Shown here one piece after another: positions 17,021 to 26,021 of a DNA stretch of 64,000 nt; the stretch's first letter is position 1; every line of letters begins with the position of its first letter. The translations under genes were made by a program, and so were the position numbers. Origin of the DNA: Acidicapsa dinghuensis. GTDB taxonomy: Bacteria; Acidobacteriota; Terriglobia; Terriglobales; Acidobacteriaceae. The stretch spans positions 1-64,000 of the forward strand of contig NZ_JAGSYH010000010.1 in NCBI RefSeq assembly GCF_025685685.1, read 5' to 3'. The notes beneath the pieces were generated by a model. It had not been told where the DNA came from. It did not search any database and was given only the letters and a program-made list of their open reading frames with translations.

Positions 17021-19765
17021 TTAGTCGTTGTCTTTATCGCTGGAGGGACGTTTTAGGGTCGATTTTGATTTTTCGAGCTGCTGCTGGATTTTTGGCGCAT
17101 CGTCCATGTCGAGTAATTCAGCGGCTTCCTGTTTGGTTTTGGGTTTGGCGAATTTTGCTTTGGCGGGATCGAAGACGCGGGTATCGCCGGGGACGTAGGT
17201 GAAGGACTGCAGGTTCGGCTTTTCGGTGAAGATGCCGGTGAGGTCGCCGGCCAGCGCGTCCTCGAGATTCAACGAACCAACGCCTAAGAGCGCGTTGATG
17301 GTTCGTGTGATACTGCCCATGCTGCTGTGCTGGTGGCTGACGGAGTCGGGTGTGACCCACGGACTGGCAACGAGCAGGATGCTGCGGTGGGCATCGACGT
17401 GATCGATGCCGCCCTGTGCGTCGTCTTCTGTAACGAAGAGGGCGGAGTCTTTCCAGATGCTGGTTTTGGAGAGGAAGGCGACGATGCGGCCGAGTGCTAG
17501 ATCGTTGTCGGCGACGTAACTTGCGCGGTAGGGATAGCCGTCTGCAGGACGTGGGTCCGCTGTGTGGTCGCCGCCGAGACGGATGACGATGAGGCCAGGA
17601 ACCTTGGACGGATCTTTAGAGGCGAGGGCAACGCGGCGGGAGAAGTCGCGCTGGAACTCTTCAAAGCGGAATTGATCGGGGATGCCGAGATTGAAGGTGG
17701 GATAGCGGCGATCGGTGGATTCGAAGACGGGTTTAGGAACTGGTGAGTCGAGGAAGAGGCGCTGGCCCTCAGGCTGAGAGCCGGCGAGTTCGTCATTGCC
17801 TTCGACTTCGAGGCCTTCGCCGTAGTTGAGGATGCCGAGGCCGGAGCCGGCAATGTGTTCCCAGAGAGAGCCGAATTGCGGCTCGTCTTCGGGCATAGGT
17901 GCGTCGGCTCCGCCGAAGAGGGCGCGGCGTCCGGGACCGGGCATGGCGGTGAAGGATTTGCGGCGGCCGCCGTAACCGCTGGTCCATGCGGTCTGGAAGA
18001 ACGGAGTGGGGTCGATGCCGAGAACCCAGCGATGACCGTCGGCGGAGACGTCGGAGTCGACATAGAAGTTGTCGCTGATGGCGTACTGGTGGGCGAGTGC
18101 ATGCAGATTGGGCGTGACCTTGAGGTGGTCGAGGACACTCGCGGGTTTTGCGCCACCGCGGGATTTGTGCTCCTCTGCCCAGCCGTCGATGCCCCAACGC
18201 GAGAGGGATGGGTCGCCATTGACGTGGGGTAGGTCTCCAAGGATCTCATCGAAGGTGCGGTTTTCGCGAATGATCAGGAAGGCGTGCTTAAGATGCGGGA
18301 GCGGTGGTTGATTGGCGATGCCGTAGGTGTTATTCGCGACTACGGCAGCGGTGAGCTCAGCAGGAGCAGGAAGAGATGCAATCTGGATGGTGGAAAGGCT
18401 GCCATATTCGAGCTCGCCGATGTAGCTGGGGGCGTCTTCGGGATGGAGGCTGCCGCCATTCGGTCCGGCGCCTTTGCCTTTGGTGTTGACGATGTAAAGC
18501 GTGTCTCCGCTGGGCGAGAGAGCAACGGCGGAAGGGTTCCATCCTGCTGGGATGTGCTCGACGATCTGCATGGTGTTGGTGTCGAGAACGGCCACTGCAT
18601 CGATGCCTGCTTCGGCGACATAGAGACGGCCGTTACGAAACACAAGACCTGACGGCATGACGCCGCGCAGGGGGCGATGCTGGGCGTCTTCGAACTGTGG
18701 GCCGGAGAAGGGGGAAAGCTGCGTTTGGGTGAGAAGTTGTTTTCCGTCGGGGGAGACTTTGGCGATGGCGTCCTGGTGGGAGAGAGAAACGTAGACGGCA
18801 TTGTCGTCGGCGACTACGCCTGTGGGGGCTGCTCCGCCGACGTCACCGTTGCGGGCTTCGGTGATGCGGTCGCCGAGGCGAAGCTCAGCGATTTTGGCGG
18901 GATGGGTTAGATCGTGAATGTCGTAGGTCCAGAGTGAGCTGCCGCGTGGGGAGTTTTCGTCGCCGAGGCCGGGAATCTTTTTGCCGTCAATGGTGACGCC
19001 TTCGCGGGCTTCTTTGCTGGGGTAGCCGAAGGGCGGGAATTTGAGGCCGGTCTTGAGCTCGTCTTTCTGGTCAGCGCCGGGAATTTGCTGGTATTCGAAG
19101 AGTCCGGTATTGGTGAGGTAAAGGCGTGAGTTGTCGGGCGAGAGGGCTATGCCCATCGGATAGGCGCCGGTGGGCAGCGAGGCGACGACTTTTTGCGAGG
19201 CGATATCGATGACGGCGACGCGCCAGTTGCCCTGGTCGAGGACGAAGAGGGTTTTGGCGTCTGGGGAGATAAGGATGGCGGCGGCGTAGCTGTCGGTGTA
19301 GTTCTTGCCGTCGATTGCGCCGTCGAGTGGGATTTCAGCGATGTGATGCCAGTCGCTGGTGGCGTAGAGGGCTACTTTGCCGGAGTCTCCGGTGGAAACG
19401 TAGAGGATCTGGCCGTCGGGGGAGTAGACAAGGCCATCGTGGACTTCGATGCCGGGGTCGCTGTCATGGCTGCGGCCGGGCTTAAGCGAAGGGAGTTGGC
19501 GGATAGCCGGCTGGGCATCAGCCGGGTTGTCGATGACGTTGAGGGCGAATGGAAAACCGATGGAGGGGATCGCAGCCTGGGAGCCGTCCGGTTTGAGCGC
19601 GATGGCGAATGGATAGGGTGCGAGAGTGGTCCATGAGCCTGCGGGGCGGATCTGGCGGCCATTGGGAAGGACGGCTTCGACGCCGGTTTTGGCTACGAGC
19701 TGGGCCCGGGATGGGATGGATGCGGCGAGCAGAAGAGTAGTGACCAGTGCGCTGATTCGAGGCAT
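17021..19765 (-). CDS. Secreted YVTN beta-propeller plus phosphoesterase-family protein
   Basis: The protein has 914 residues and a signal peptide (LVTTLLLAASIPSRAQ). Residues about 50-480 form a YVTN-type propeller with repeated units such as LVYSPDGQILYVSTGDSGKV and IALSPDNSRLYLTNTG. The C-terminal part resembles the phosphoesterase (phospholipase C/acid phosphatase-like, alkaline phosphatase superfamily) fold, with HAFLIIRENRTFDEILGDL (metal-binding RENRTFDE motif) and later FVTEDDAQGGIDHVDAHRS, which supply the expected metal ligands. Such fusions are common in Acidobacteriota and are annotated as bifunctional YncE/alkaline phosphatase-family proteins; the substrate is unknown. A strong terminator follows. 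Confidence 0.85.
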   Translation of the reverse strand: MPRISALVTTLLLAASIPSRAQLVAKTGVEAVLPNGRQIRPAGSWTTLAPYPFAIALKPDGSQAAIPSIGFPFALNVIDNPADAQPAIRQLPSLKPGRSHDSDPGIEVHDGLVYSPDGQILYVSTGDSGKVALYATSDWHHIAEIPLDGAIDGKNYTDSYAAAILISPDAKTLFVLDQGNWRVAVIDIASQKVVASLPTGAYPMGIALSPDNSRLYLTNTGLFEYQQIPGADQKDELKTGLKFPPFGYPSKEAREGVTIDGKKIPGLGDENSPRGSSLWTYDIHDLTHPAKIAELRLGDRITEARNGDVGGAAPTGVVADDNAVYVSLSHQDAIAKVSPDGKQLLTQTQLSPFSGPQFEDAQHRPLRGVMPSGLVFRNGRLYVAEAGIDAVAVLDTNTMQIVEHIPAGWNPSAVALSPSGDTLYIVNTKGKGAGPNGGSLHPEDAPSYIGELEYGSLSTIQIASLPAPAELTAAVVANNTYGIANQPPLPHLKHAFLIIRENRTFDEILGDLPHVNGDPSLSRWGIDGWAEEHKSRGGAKPASVLDHLKVTPNLHALAHQYAISDNFYVDSDVSADGHRWVLGIDPTPFFQTAWTSGYGGRRKSFTAMPGPGRRALFGGADAPMPEDEPQFGSLWEHIAGSGLGILNYGEGLEVEGNDELAGSQPEGQRLFLDSPVPKPVFESTDRRYPTFNLGIPDQFRFEEFQRDFSRRVALASKDPSKVPGLIVIRLGGDHTADPRPADGYPYRASYVADNDLALGRIVAFLSKTSIWKDSALFVTEDDAQGGIDHVDAHRSILLVASPWVTPDSVSHQHSSMGSITRTINALLGVGSLNLEDALAGDLTGIFTEKPNLQSFTYVPGDTRVFDPAKAKFAKPKTKQEAAELLDMDDAPKIQQQLEKSKSTLKRPSSDKDND

Positions 19766-19825
19766 ATCTTCCAGAATGCACGGGAGATGTGAATTGGGGA
19801 AGAAAAAGCGGGCAGTGGGAGAATC

Positions 19826-20011
19826 TCATTCATCGTGCGATGGCGGGTGCCCGGCAGACTGTGAGATGCGCTCAATGTCTTCCAGCAGCCCGCGACACTG
19901 CGCACAGGATTGAGCGTGCGGATGACGGAAAGGGTCCGCGCCTGTATTAACAAGCCCTGGCACCTCCCGCTGGAATGTCACACAGTCGAGGGTTTCGGAT
20001 TCGATGAGCAT
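19826..20011 (-). CDS. Small putative zinc-finger (anti-sigma-like) protein
   Basis: A 61-residue frame beginning MLIESETLDC contains HAQSCAQCRGLLEDIERI, the His-x3-Cys-x2-Cys pattern of zf-HC2 domains at the N-terminus of anti-sigma factors. The start (20011) has AAGGA about 9 bases upstream. A longer open frame through the same region to 20428 overlaps the VOC gene and is not preferred. No sigma factor gene is adjacent, and there is no membrane segment, so a role as an anti-sigma factor is only suggested. It lies 60 bases before the YVTN-phosphoesterase gene and may be co-transcribed. Confidence 0.5.
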   Translation of the reverse strand: MLIESETLDCVTFQREVPGLVNTGADPFRHPHAQSCAQCRGLLEDIERISQSAGHPPSHDE

Positions 20012-20069
20012 AGGGTTACATCCTTTGTGACTTGGATGCCGAGCTCGATCTTCATGGCGAACAGGACCA

Positions 20070-20495
20070 TCACTCGATATGGATGGGTTCGCCGCCCCAG
20101 CTGGCGGGGTCGATGTCGGCGATGGATTGGGTGAACGTCCAGCGATGGCCAGCGAAGTCGACGGCGTTGTACTGGCGTTCGCCGTACATGTGGTCGGTGG
20201 GAGGGGTGGTAATGGTGGCGCCGTGTTGCCGGGCGTGTTCGCAATGCGTTTCGGCGTCGGGGACGCGGACCATGATGCTGTGGATGGCAAAGGCGGCCGA
20301 ACCGGGCTCAGGGAGCTGGCCCTCGTGAATGACGAAGCAGCCGTCGCCGGCGCGCATCTGGATGCGATGGTTGCCGATACGAAGACGGATGGTGAAGCCG
20401 AAGGCGGCGCAGAGCCATTCGGCTGCAATGGCTGGGTCGGGGTAGTGGAGGGTGGGGATAACGGTGCAGGGTGGAACGGAGCGATTGGTGAGCAT
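20070..20495 (-). CDS. VOC-superfamily (glyoxalase/bleomycin-resistance-like) protein
   Basis: A protein of 141 residues with the paired beta-alpha-beta-beta-beta pattern of the vicinal oxygen chelate fold: IPTLHYPDPAIAAEWLCAAFGF at the N-terminus, a helix rich in HCEHARQHGATI, and the closing YGERQYNAVDFAGHRWTF, the usual signature of the second half (x-D-x-x-G-x-x-W/F). These proteins bind a metal with His/Glu residues and range from glyoxalase I to antibiotic-binding proteins; the function cannot be set from sequence. It is the last gene before the divergent gadB and is followed by the small zinc-finger gene. Confidence 0.8.
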   Translation of the reverse strand: MLTNRSVPPCTVIPTLHYPDPAIAAEWLCAAFGFTIRLRIGNHRIQMRAGDGCFVIHEGQLPEPGSAAFAIHSIMVRVPDAETHCEHARQHGATITTPPTDHMYGERQYNAVDFAGHRWTFTQSIADIDPASWGGEPIHIE

Positions 20496-20720
20496 GAAGA
20501 CTCCAGATCGAGGACTCGGATTCGTTCCTGGCTGCTTGTTGCAACGGCAGGATTGGGAGTGAGATGGATGTGTCTAGCCTACTTTGGCTTTTCCCGATGC
20601 CATTGGCTACTCCCCGAAACGCTTCGTAGAAAGCATAGAGGATTTGCGGAGATTTGATGCGAGCTTATGCCACTGGTGCGTAGGATGGGGAATCTGAAAA
20701 TGTGAACCGGAGGTATGGCG

Positions 20721-22241
20721 ATGTCGAACGAGACGGTGGGACCGCAGGACGGATATTCAGTGACGAGCAGAGAAGCGCAGGAGATTGTCGGTGAGCATGC
20801 CGCTGCGGGGAATGGAACGGCGGAACGGCATGCGCACCTGGTGAATAAGTCGCGGGAGCGGCATTTGAGCGGGGCGACGCGGCCTATGTATGCGCGGCAT
20901 TGGTTGCTGGGTCCGACGCCGCGGCATGCGGTGCCGGAGGAAGGCATGCCGCCGACGACGGCGTATCACTTGATTCATGACGAGCTGATTCTGGATGGCA
21001 GTTCGCGGTTTAACCTGGCGACGTTTTGCTCGACATGGATGGAGCCGGAGGCGCACAAGCTCATCACGGAAACGCTCGACAAGAACATGATCGATAAGGA
21101 TGAGTATCCGCAGACAGCAGAGCTCGAGATGCGCTGTGTACACATGCTGGCGAAGCTGTGGCACTCGCCGGATGCAGAGGGGACGATCGGGACTTCGACG
21201 ATTGGGTCGAGTGAGGCTTGCATGCTTGGAGGGCTGGCGCTGAAGTGGGCGTGGCGTGAGCGGCGCAAGATGGCTGGGTTGGCGACGGACCTGGACGATG
21301 CGTCTGTGCGGCCCAACCTGGTGATGGGGACGAATACACAGGTGTGCTGGCACAAGTTCTGCCGGTACTGGGATGTGGAAGCGCGTGAAGTGGCGGTGGA
21401 AGAAAGCGAAGTGGTCACCGATCCCGAGCGCGCCGCGGCGGCCTGCGATGAGAACACGATTGGGGTGGTGAGTGTGCTGGGCAGCACGTTCACTGGGCAT
21501 TACGAGGATGTAGCTGGTTTGAGTGTTGCGCTGGACCGGCTGCAGGAGCGGACGGGACTGGATATTCCGATTCATGTGGATGGGGCGAGTGGTGGGTTTG
21601 TGGCGCCGTTTCTGCAGCCGGAGCTGGTTTGGGATTTTCAACTGCCGCGGGTGAAATCGATCAATACATCGGGGCACAAGTATGGGCTGGTGTATCCGGG
21701 TGTCGGATGGGTGATCTGGAGGGAATTGAAGGATTTGCATCCAGAGCTGGTGTTTAACGTGGACTACCTGGGCGGATCGATGCCGACGCTGGCGATCAAT
21801 TTTTCGCGGCCGGCAAGTCAGGTGGTGGCGCAGTATTACAACCTGATCAGGCTGGGGAAAGCCGGGTATCGCGCCGTGCATGAAGCGTGCCAGGAGGTCG
21901 CGGTGGAGCTGGCGCGGCAGATAGGAGAATTGGGACCGTTTGAGATTCTGAGCGAAGGCCGTGACCTGCCAGTGATTTCCTGGACGTTGAAGAAACCAGA
22001 GGCGATGGGGTGGTCACTCTATGATTTGTCAGACCGGCTACGCGACCGTGGATGGCAGGTGCCTGCTTACCGCATGCCTGCTAATCGGCAGGCGATGGTG
22101 ATCATGCGAGTGGTGGTGCGGAATGGATTTACTCACGACTTAGCGGGAATGTTAGTGAGAGATATCCAGCGGCATCTGAAGTGGTTTGAAAATCAGCCCG
22201 GCTTCCGATCGTTAACTGACGGGACGGGATTTCATCACTAG
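20721..22241 (+). CDS. gadB: Glutamate decarboxylase (PLP-dependent)
   Basis: The protein of 506 residues is a group II PLP-dependent decarboxylase that converts glutamate to 4-aminobutyrate with consumption of a proton. Typical segments are MPPTTAYHLIHDELILDGSS, TIGTSTIGSSEACMLGGLA, HVDGASGGFVAPF and the cofactor-binding lysine in INTSGHKYG (Lys320). The length fits bacterial GadA/GadB (about 466-510). GGAGG at 20709-20713 is 7 bases from the ATG at 20721, so this start is preferred to the ATG at 20715, which would leave only one base of spacing. No glutamate/GABA antiporter (gadC) is found next to it; a terminator-like hairpin follows. Confidence 0.93.
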   Translation: MSNETVGPQDGYSVTSREAQEIVGEHAAAGNGTAERHAHLVNKSRERHLSGATRPMYARHWLLGPTPRHAVPEEGMPPTTAYHLIHDELILDGSSRFNLATFCSTWMEPEAHKLITETLDKNMIDKDEYPQTAELEMRCVHMLAKLWHSPDAEGTIGTSTIGSSEACMLGGLALKWAWRERRKMAGLATDLDDASVRPNLVMGTNTQVCWHKFCRYWDVEAREVAVEESEVVTDPERAAAACDENTIGVVSVLGSTFTGHYEDVAGLSVALDRLQERTGLDIPIHVDGASGGFVAPFLQPELVWDFQLPRVKSINTSGHKYGLVYPGVGWVIWRELKDLHPELVFNVDYLGGSMPTLAINFSRPASQVVAQYYNLIRLGKAGYRAVHEACQEVAVELARQIGELGPFEILSEGRDLPVISWTLKKPEAMGWSLYDLSDRLRDRGWQVPAYRMPANRQAMVIMRVVVRNGFTHDLAGMLVRDIQRHLKWFENQPGFRSLTDGTGFHH

Positions 22242-22275
22242 AGGTATGTCAAAGGATTGCTTTGCAATAGAGAGT

Positions 22276-22310
22276 GGGGTGTCAACGAGACGCCCCATTT
22301 CGTTTTCGGG
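22276..22310 (+). terminator. Probable intrinsic terminator after gadB
   Basis: Stem GGGGTGTC / GACGCCCC (one G-T pair) with loop AACGA at 22276-22296, followed by ATTTCGTTTT. It lies 34 bases after the gadB stop. Confidence 0.7.
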
Positions 22311-22770
22311 AATAACTTTCGCTGAAGTAGCTTAATCCAGGGTCGTTGTCCGGAATGTGCCAGAGGTAACGAATCTTTTGGTTGTGCAAATTAACACAAA
22401 AGAGTCAGTTTGGATTCGTGATTCAGTTCGAATTTGCGATTACGTTTGCTAGGATTTCATAAAGAAGCCATAAGGATCGGCTCTCGCTCGAATTCCTTGC
22501 CTGGTGTGACGTTTTGACGTCTGTTTTGCGCATAAACAATTGAGGCCTTGCATTATCGGGCATGTTGACTTAAGCGACTAGTTTTCAACCATGAACGACG
22601 AACTGTAGGAACTGGTTGATTCGAGCCGTGGCACGGCGGAGATCCGGAGATAACGTAATTTACGGAAGAGTTTCAGGCATCTAATTTCGAAGTTTGCCCA
22701 AGATGTTTGACAGGCGGCCAGACTCTGCTGGTGTTCCCCGTCAAAAAATGAAACAACACTAAACGGATTG
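22311..22770. other. AT-rich intergenic region upstream of the VirK/YbjX-like gene
   Basis: No gene is seen. The composition is markedly AT-richer than the flanking coding DNA, with runs such as AACACAAAAGAG and a direct repeat ACGTTTTGACGT near 22510. The region probably holds the promoter of the following gene. Confidence 0.5.
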
Positions 22771-23730
22771 ATGAAAATCGTGCTTCCCAAGAAGGCAGCT
22801 GACCCCCGAGAGCCATGGACCCTTGCGCGAATAACGCGAATGTCCAGGACAGGTCTGCGCCTGATTACCAGCCTTCCGTCGCAGTTCGAGATTCTGCGGT
22901 GTATGAGGCATCCGGTGTTTGCTGAACTGTGGCGCAATCACTGGCGCATTCCGCTCAAATTTGCCGCAGATGATTATCTTGTGCAAGAGCTCACGATCGG
23001 TGAGCGAAAAACATGTTTTCTCCATCACTACGATTGGCTGGCTAAGTCTTTTCCAGAAAAGATGCTGCGAAAGATCATGATGGACCGTGTGACGCTCTTT
23101 GAGATTTTCGAAGGTGGAGAGCGGTACGAGATAACGCTGCATTTTTCTCACTCTTCGGAAAAAGAGGGCGAGCTCACGCTGGACCTGCACGTACAGGGGA
23201 ATGACCTGTATGTGATTTCTTTTACGGTTGTGCCGGGAGCTATCGTGAAGTCGAGCGAGCCCGATGTACTGCTGGTGACGCGTGTGCAGGGCTTACGAGG
23301 AGAGTATCGCGCGATTCAGCAAGCTACGAAAGCATTGCGTGATGTAGCTCCGCCCGCGCTGCTTATGGCTGCTCTGCAGGGCTTTGCAGACGGGCTTGGG
23401 ATACGCGAGGTTGTAGGCATATCGGCGGTGCGTCAGTCGGCTTATAGTGAGCAATACAAGGAAGTATTCTTTCGCTCGTACGATGAGTTCTTTGTGGATG
23501 CGGGACTGACCGCGGCAGAGGACCATCTATATCGCAGTCCGATTCCGATACCTGAGAAGCCGATTCAGGATGTGAAGCGCGGACACAAGCTGCGGACGAA
23601 AGAAAAGCGTGCATTGAAGCGGGAGATCATCGACGGGGTGCGTGGATTCTTTGATCAGAGCTTGCAGGACTATGGGAACTATCCGCGGCACGAACAGACG
23701 ATCCCCGTTACGGCGCAGCCTGAGGCATAG
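22771..23730 (+). CDS. VirK/YbjX-family protein (DUF535)
   Basis: A cytoplasmic protein of 319 residues with the layout of the DUF535 (VirK/YbjX) family: an N-terminal region with HPVFAELWRNHWR, the conserved KTCFLHHYDWLAKSFPEK block, and the C-terminal region with LFEIFEGGERYEITLHFS and GLGIREVVGISAVRQ. Homologues in enterobacteria affect virulence and resistance to antimicrobial peptides; the biochemical activity is unknown. A basic tail (KRGHKLRTKEKRALKREI) follows the domain. The ATG at 22771 was chosen over the TTG at 22768. The gene stands alone, oriented towards the propeller gene at 23916-25061. Confidence 0.8.
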   Translation: MKIVLPKKAADPREPWTLARITRMSRTGLRLITSLPSQFEILRCMRHPVFAELWRNHWRIPLKFAADDYLVQELTIGERKTCFLHHYDWLAKSFPEKMLRKIMMDRVTLFEIFEGGERYEITLHFSHSSEKEGELTLDLHVQGNDLYVISFTVVPGAIVKSSEPDVLLVTRVQGLRGEYRAIQQATKALRDVAPPALLMAALQGFADGLGIREVVGISAVRQSAYSEQYKEVFFRSYDEFFVDAGLTAAEDHLYRSPIPIPEKPIQDVKRGHKLRTKEKRALKREIIDGVRGFFDQSLQDYGNYPRHEQTIPVTAQPEA

Positions 23731-23756
23731 TCCAGGGAAGAGAATGTTTTCCGCCC

Positions 23757-23778
23757 AAAGTAGAGCTTTTTCTACTTT
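23757..23778. other. Hairpins between convergent genes
   Basis: A small stem AAAGTAGA / TCTACTTT lies here, and a stronger stem GCGGACGCC / GGCGTCCGC at 23841-23849 and 23869-23877. Both are between the converging genes ending at 23730 and 23916 and may act as transcription barriers; neither has a strong T tract. Confidence 0.45.
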
Positions 23779-23915
23779 CACCAAGTGCGTCGGATGATTC
23801 TCGTGGATGCGCGCTCGGGTTTCCGGAGTTATCACCCAGAGCGGACGCCGCGCGGCCAGACAAGCCGGGGCGTCCGCAGGGCTGAGTGATTCAGTTGCAG
23901 ATATAAGACGTGGTG

Positions 23916-25061
23916 CTACTCGGCGGCGATGCCGTTGAGGCCTGTATTTGCGGGAACGCCTGGGATTTCGCCAGCCGGTGTGAGGGAGCCATTAGATTGG
24001 ATGGTGAAGACGCCGATGGCGCCTGCACCGGAGTTGAGGGTGAAGAGATACTTACCGTCGCCGCTGACTGCGATGTCGAGATTGGTTGCGCCTTGCGGGT
24101 TTGAGGCGAGGACAGTGTTGCCGAGGGGCGTAAGCGCGCCGTTCTTGCCGATGGCGAAGCCGGAGATGGTGGCCGAGGCGGCGTTGGAAACATAGACGTA
24201 CCTACCGTCGGGCGTGATGGCGTTCCAGCAGTTGGCTGAGCCGAAGGTTGGCAGTGCGTTGGTGATGGGCGTGAGCGCGCCGGTGGCGCCGACAGCGTAA
24301 GACGTGATGGTTGAACCATTGGTCGCGCCGGCCGGGCCTGTTTCAGAGACGACGAGATTGCCCTCAGGAGCAAACCTGGCTGCGAAGGTGCCAGGGTTGA
24401 CGGAGGAATCGGTGACGATGGAGCCGAGAGTGCCGTTGGCGTTGATGGGGAAGACATCGATCTTATCGGAAGCGCGCTCAGTAACGGCTAGAAACTGTCC
24501 GTTGGGACTGATGGTGATGGAAGAGCCGCCAACATTGGTTCCGGTGAGGAAGGCGCTGCTGTTGGGGATAGAGGTCAGGTGTCCATCATTGGAGAGATGG
24601 AAGCCGACAACAGTGCCGGGACCTGCTTCATTGAGGACATAGACTAGGTTGCCCCATTGCGCTACGGCAGCCGGCTCTGCACCACCGGTGGGAGCGCGGT
24701 CGATGAGAATGAGGCGGTTTTGAAAGACGCGGAAGACGCTGAGAGTGCCGCTGCCTGCGTTAACGGCGAAGAGCAAGGAGTGATCGCTGGAGAACGTAAG
24801 CGAGCCCTGCGAGGTGAGCGGATCGGTTGTGCCGCCACTGCCGCGTCCGCCGGTTTCGAAACGGCCTGTTTCATAAAACTGACCGTCGCGCGCGGACGCA
24901 AAGGCGATGATCTCGTTGCGGTCGGCGTTGTTGGTCATGGCGAAGACAGTTTCGGTGGGGGCTGGAGTGACGGCTGAGGCAAGAGTTGCCGCGGAGATCA
25001 TCGACAGGGACGCGCCTGCTCCGATGAGGATGGTCCTGAGACCACCGGAGAGTCTGAACAT
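23916..25061 (-). CDS. Exported lactonase-family beta-propeller protein
   Basis: A protein of 381 residues with an N-terminal signal peptide (ILIGAGASLSMISAATLASA) and a seven-bladed propeller typical of the 6-phosphogluconolactonase-like family (cycloisomerase 2 annotation), with repeating elements such as LTFSSDHSLLFAVNAGSGTLSVF, ITPDGRYVYVSNAASATISGF and IAVSGDGKYLFTLNSG. Secretion argues against a role as cytoplasmic phosphogluconolactonase. AGGAG lies about 7 bases before the ATG. It has no operon partner. The spread of surface propellers in this window (this gene, 12909, 17021, 60781) is a feature of the group. Confidence 0.83.
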   Translation of the reverse strand: MFRLSGGLRTILIGAGASLSMISAATLASAVTPAPTETVFAMTNNADRNEIIAFASARDGQFYETGRFETGGRGSGGTTDPLTSQGSLTFSSDHSLLFAVNAGSGTLSVFRVFQNRLILIDRAPTGGAEPAAVAQWGNLVYVLNEAGPGTVVGFHLSNDGHLTSIPNSSAFLTGTNVGGSSITISPNGQFLAVTERASDKIDVFPINANGTLGSIVTDSSVNPGTFAARFAPEGNLVVSETGPAGATNGSTITSYAVGATGALTPITNALPTFGSANCWNAITPDGRYVYVSNAASATISGFAIGKNGALTPLGNTVLASNPQGATNLDIAVSGDGKYLFTLNSGAGAIGVFTIQSNGSLTPAGEIPGVPANTGLNGIAAE

Positions 25062-25298
25062 GATTGGCTCCTAATGAGAACTTCTGCGCACGCTGAGCCG
25101 GGATGATGCGCGCCTCATCCTGGTTGTTGTGCGCATCGGTGTGAGGCGTGGAAGACAGGAAAAGTTACGAGAAAAGAGAAGATTTTATTTGCGATTACGT
25201 TTCGAGATGCATGGCGTCTAAAGCCAATTTTGTGCTGATTTTATGCGGGTTTTTGAACGAAACGAATAAGATGCACGAGATTCGCTTGAGGTTACAAC

Positions 25299-25949
25299 TT
25301 AGGAAGTGGTGATTTCAGCCAGCATGCCTTCATAGAAACTTTGCAAAGTTTGCGCACGAGATATGGCGAGTGCCTGGCCGGTGGCTGTGGTGAAGTTGAT
25401 GGCGAGCTTCAAGAGTTTTTGCGGGAAGTGATCGAGGGCAAAGCTGCGGTCATCGAGTGGGCGCGATGAGGCGGTTGGGTCGTCTGCGTGGTAGAGCTGG
25501 GAGTTCATGCGACCGGCGGTGTAGAAGCAGCGTGCGATGCCAGTGAATCCGATGGCGTCGAGGCGGTCGGCGTCCTGAAGAATGCGGCCTTCGATGGATG
25601 TAGGTGTGAGCCCTGCGGAGTAGCTGTGGGTGCGTATTGCGCTAGCGACGATGGCGATGTGGTCAGCAGGCCAATGGAGGGTTTGCAGGATATGTATTGC
25701 TTTGTCTGCCGCGAGCTGCGAGGCCTGGTTGCGCTGGGGTGAGTCTTTGGGCACGAGGATGCAGTCGTGCAGGAGGACTGCTGCGCAGAGCAGCTCGAGG
25801 TTGCCGCCTTCGCCCGCGTGGATGGCTTTGGCGTTATTCCAGACGCGGAGGAGGTGGGAGTGGTCGTGGGAGCCGTCTGTGGTTTGCAGAAGGTTTGGGA
25901 TCAGGGCTGCGGCTAAGGATTGAAAAGGGGTGAAGTGAAAGGAGTGCAT
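25299..25949 (-). CDS. HD-domain phosphohydrolase
   Basis: A 216-residue protein with the HD metal-binding signature: His in DGSHDHSHLLRV near residue 30, the HD pair in CAAVLLHDCILV, and a distal Asp in ILQDADRLDAIG. The arrangement is that of the YedJ-like subgroup of HD phosphohydrolases, which cleave phosphoesters such as nucleotides; the substrate is unknown. No signal peptide is present. It begins 72 bases from the divergent VWFA gene, so the two promoters share the gap. Confidence 0.85.
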   Translation of the reverse strand: MHSFHFTPFQSLAAALIPNLLQTTDGSHDHSHLLRVWNNAKAIHAGEGGNLELLCAAVLLHDCILVPKDSPQRNQASQLAADKAIHILQTLHWPADHIAIVASAIRTHSYSAGLTPTSIEGRILQDADRLDAIGFTGIARCFYTAGRMNSQLYHADDPTASSRPLDDRSFALDHFPQKLLKLAINFTTATGQALAISRAQTLQSFYEGMLAEITTS

Positions 25950-26021
25950 GGCTCACCTCAGGGTATCGTCTTGTGCGTGTCTCCGTGGTAGGCTTGTGTC
26001 GCTTCAAAAGCGGAGGCGGGT

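Noticed and set aside
20757..21881. 374-codon minus-strand frame opposite gadB
   Set aside because: Shadow frame; rich in Arg/His/Pro/Gln with no domain, while the opposite strand has a complete gadB.
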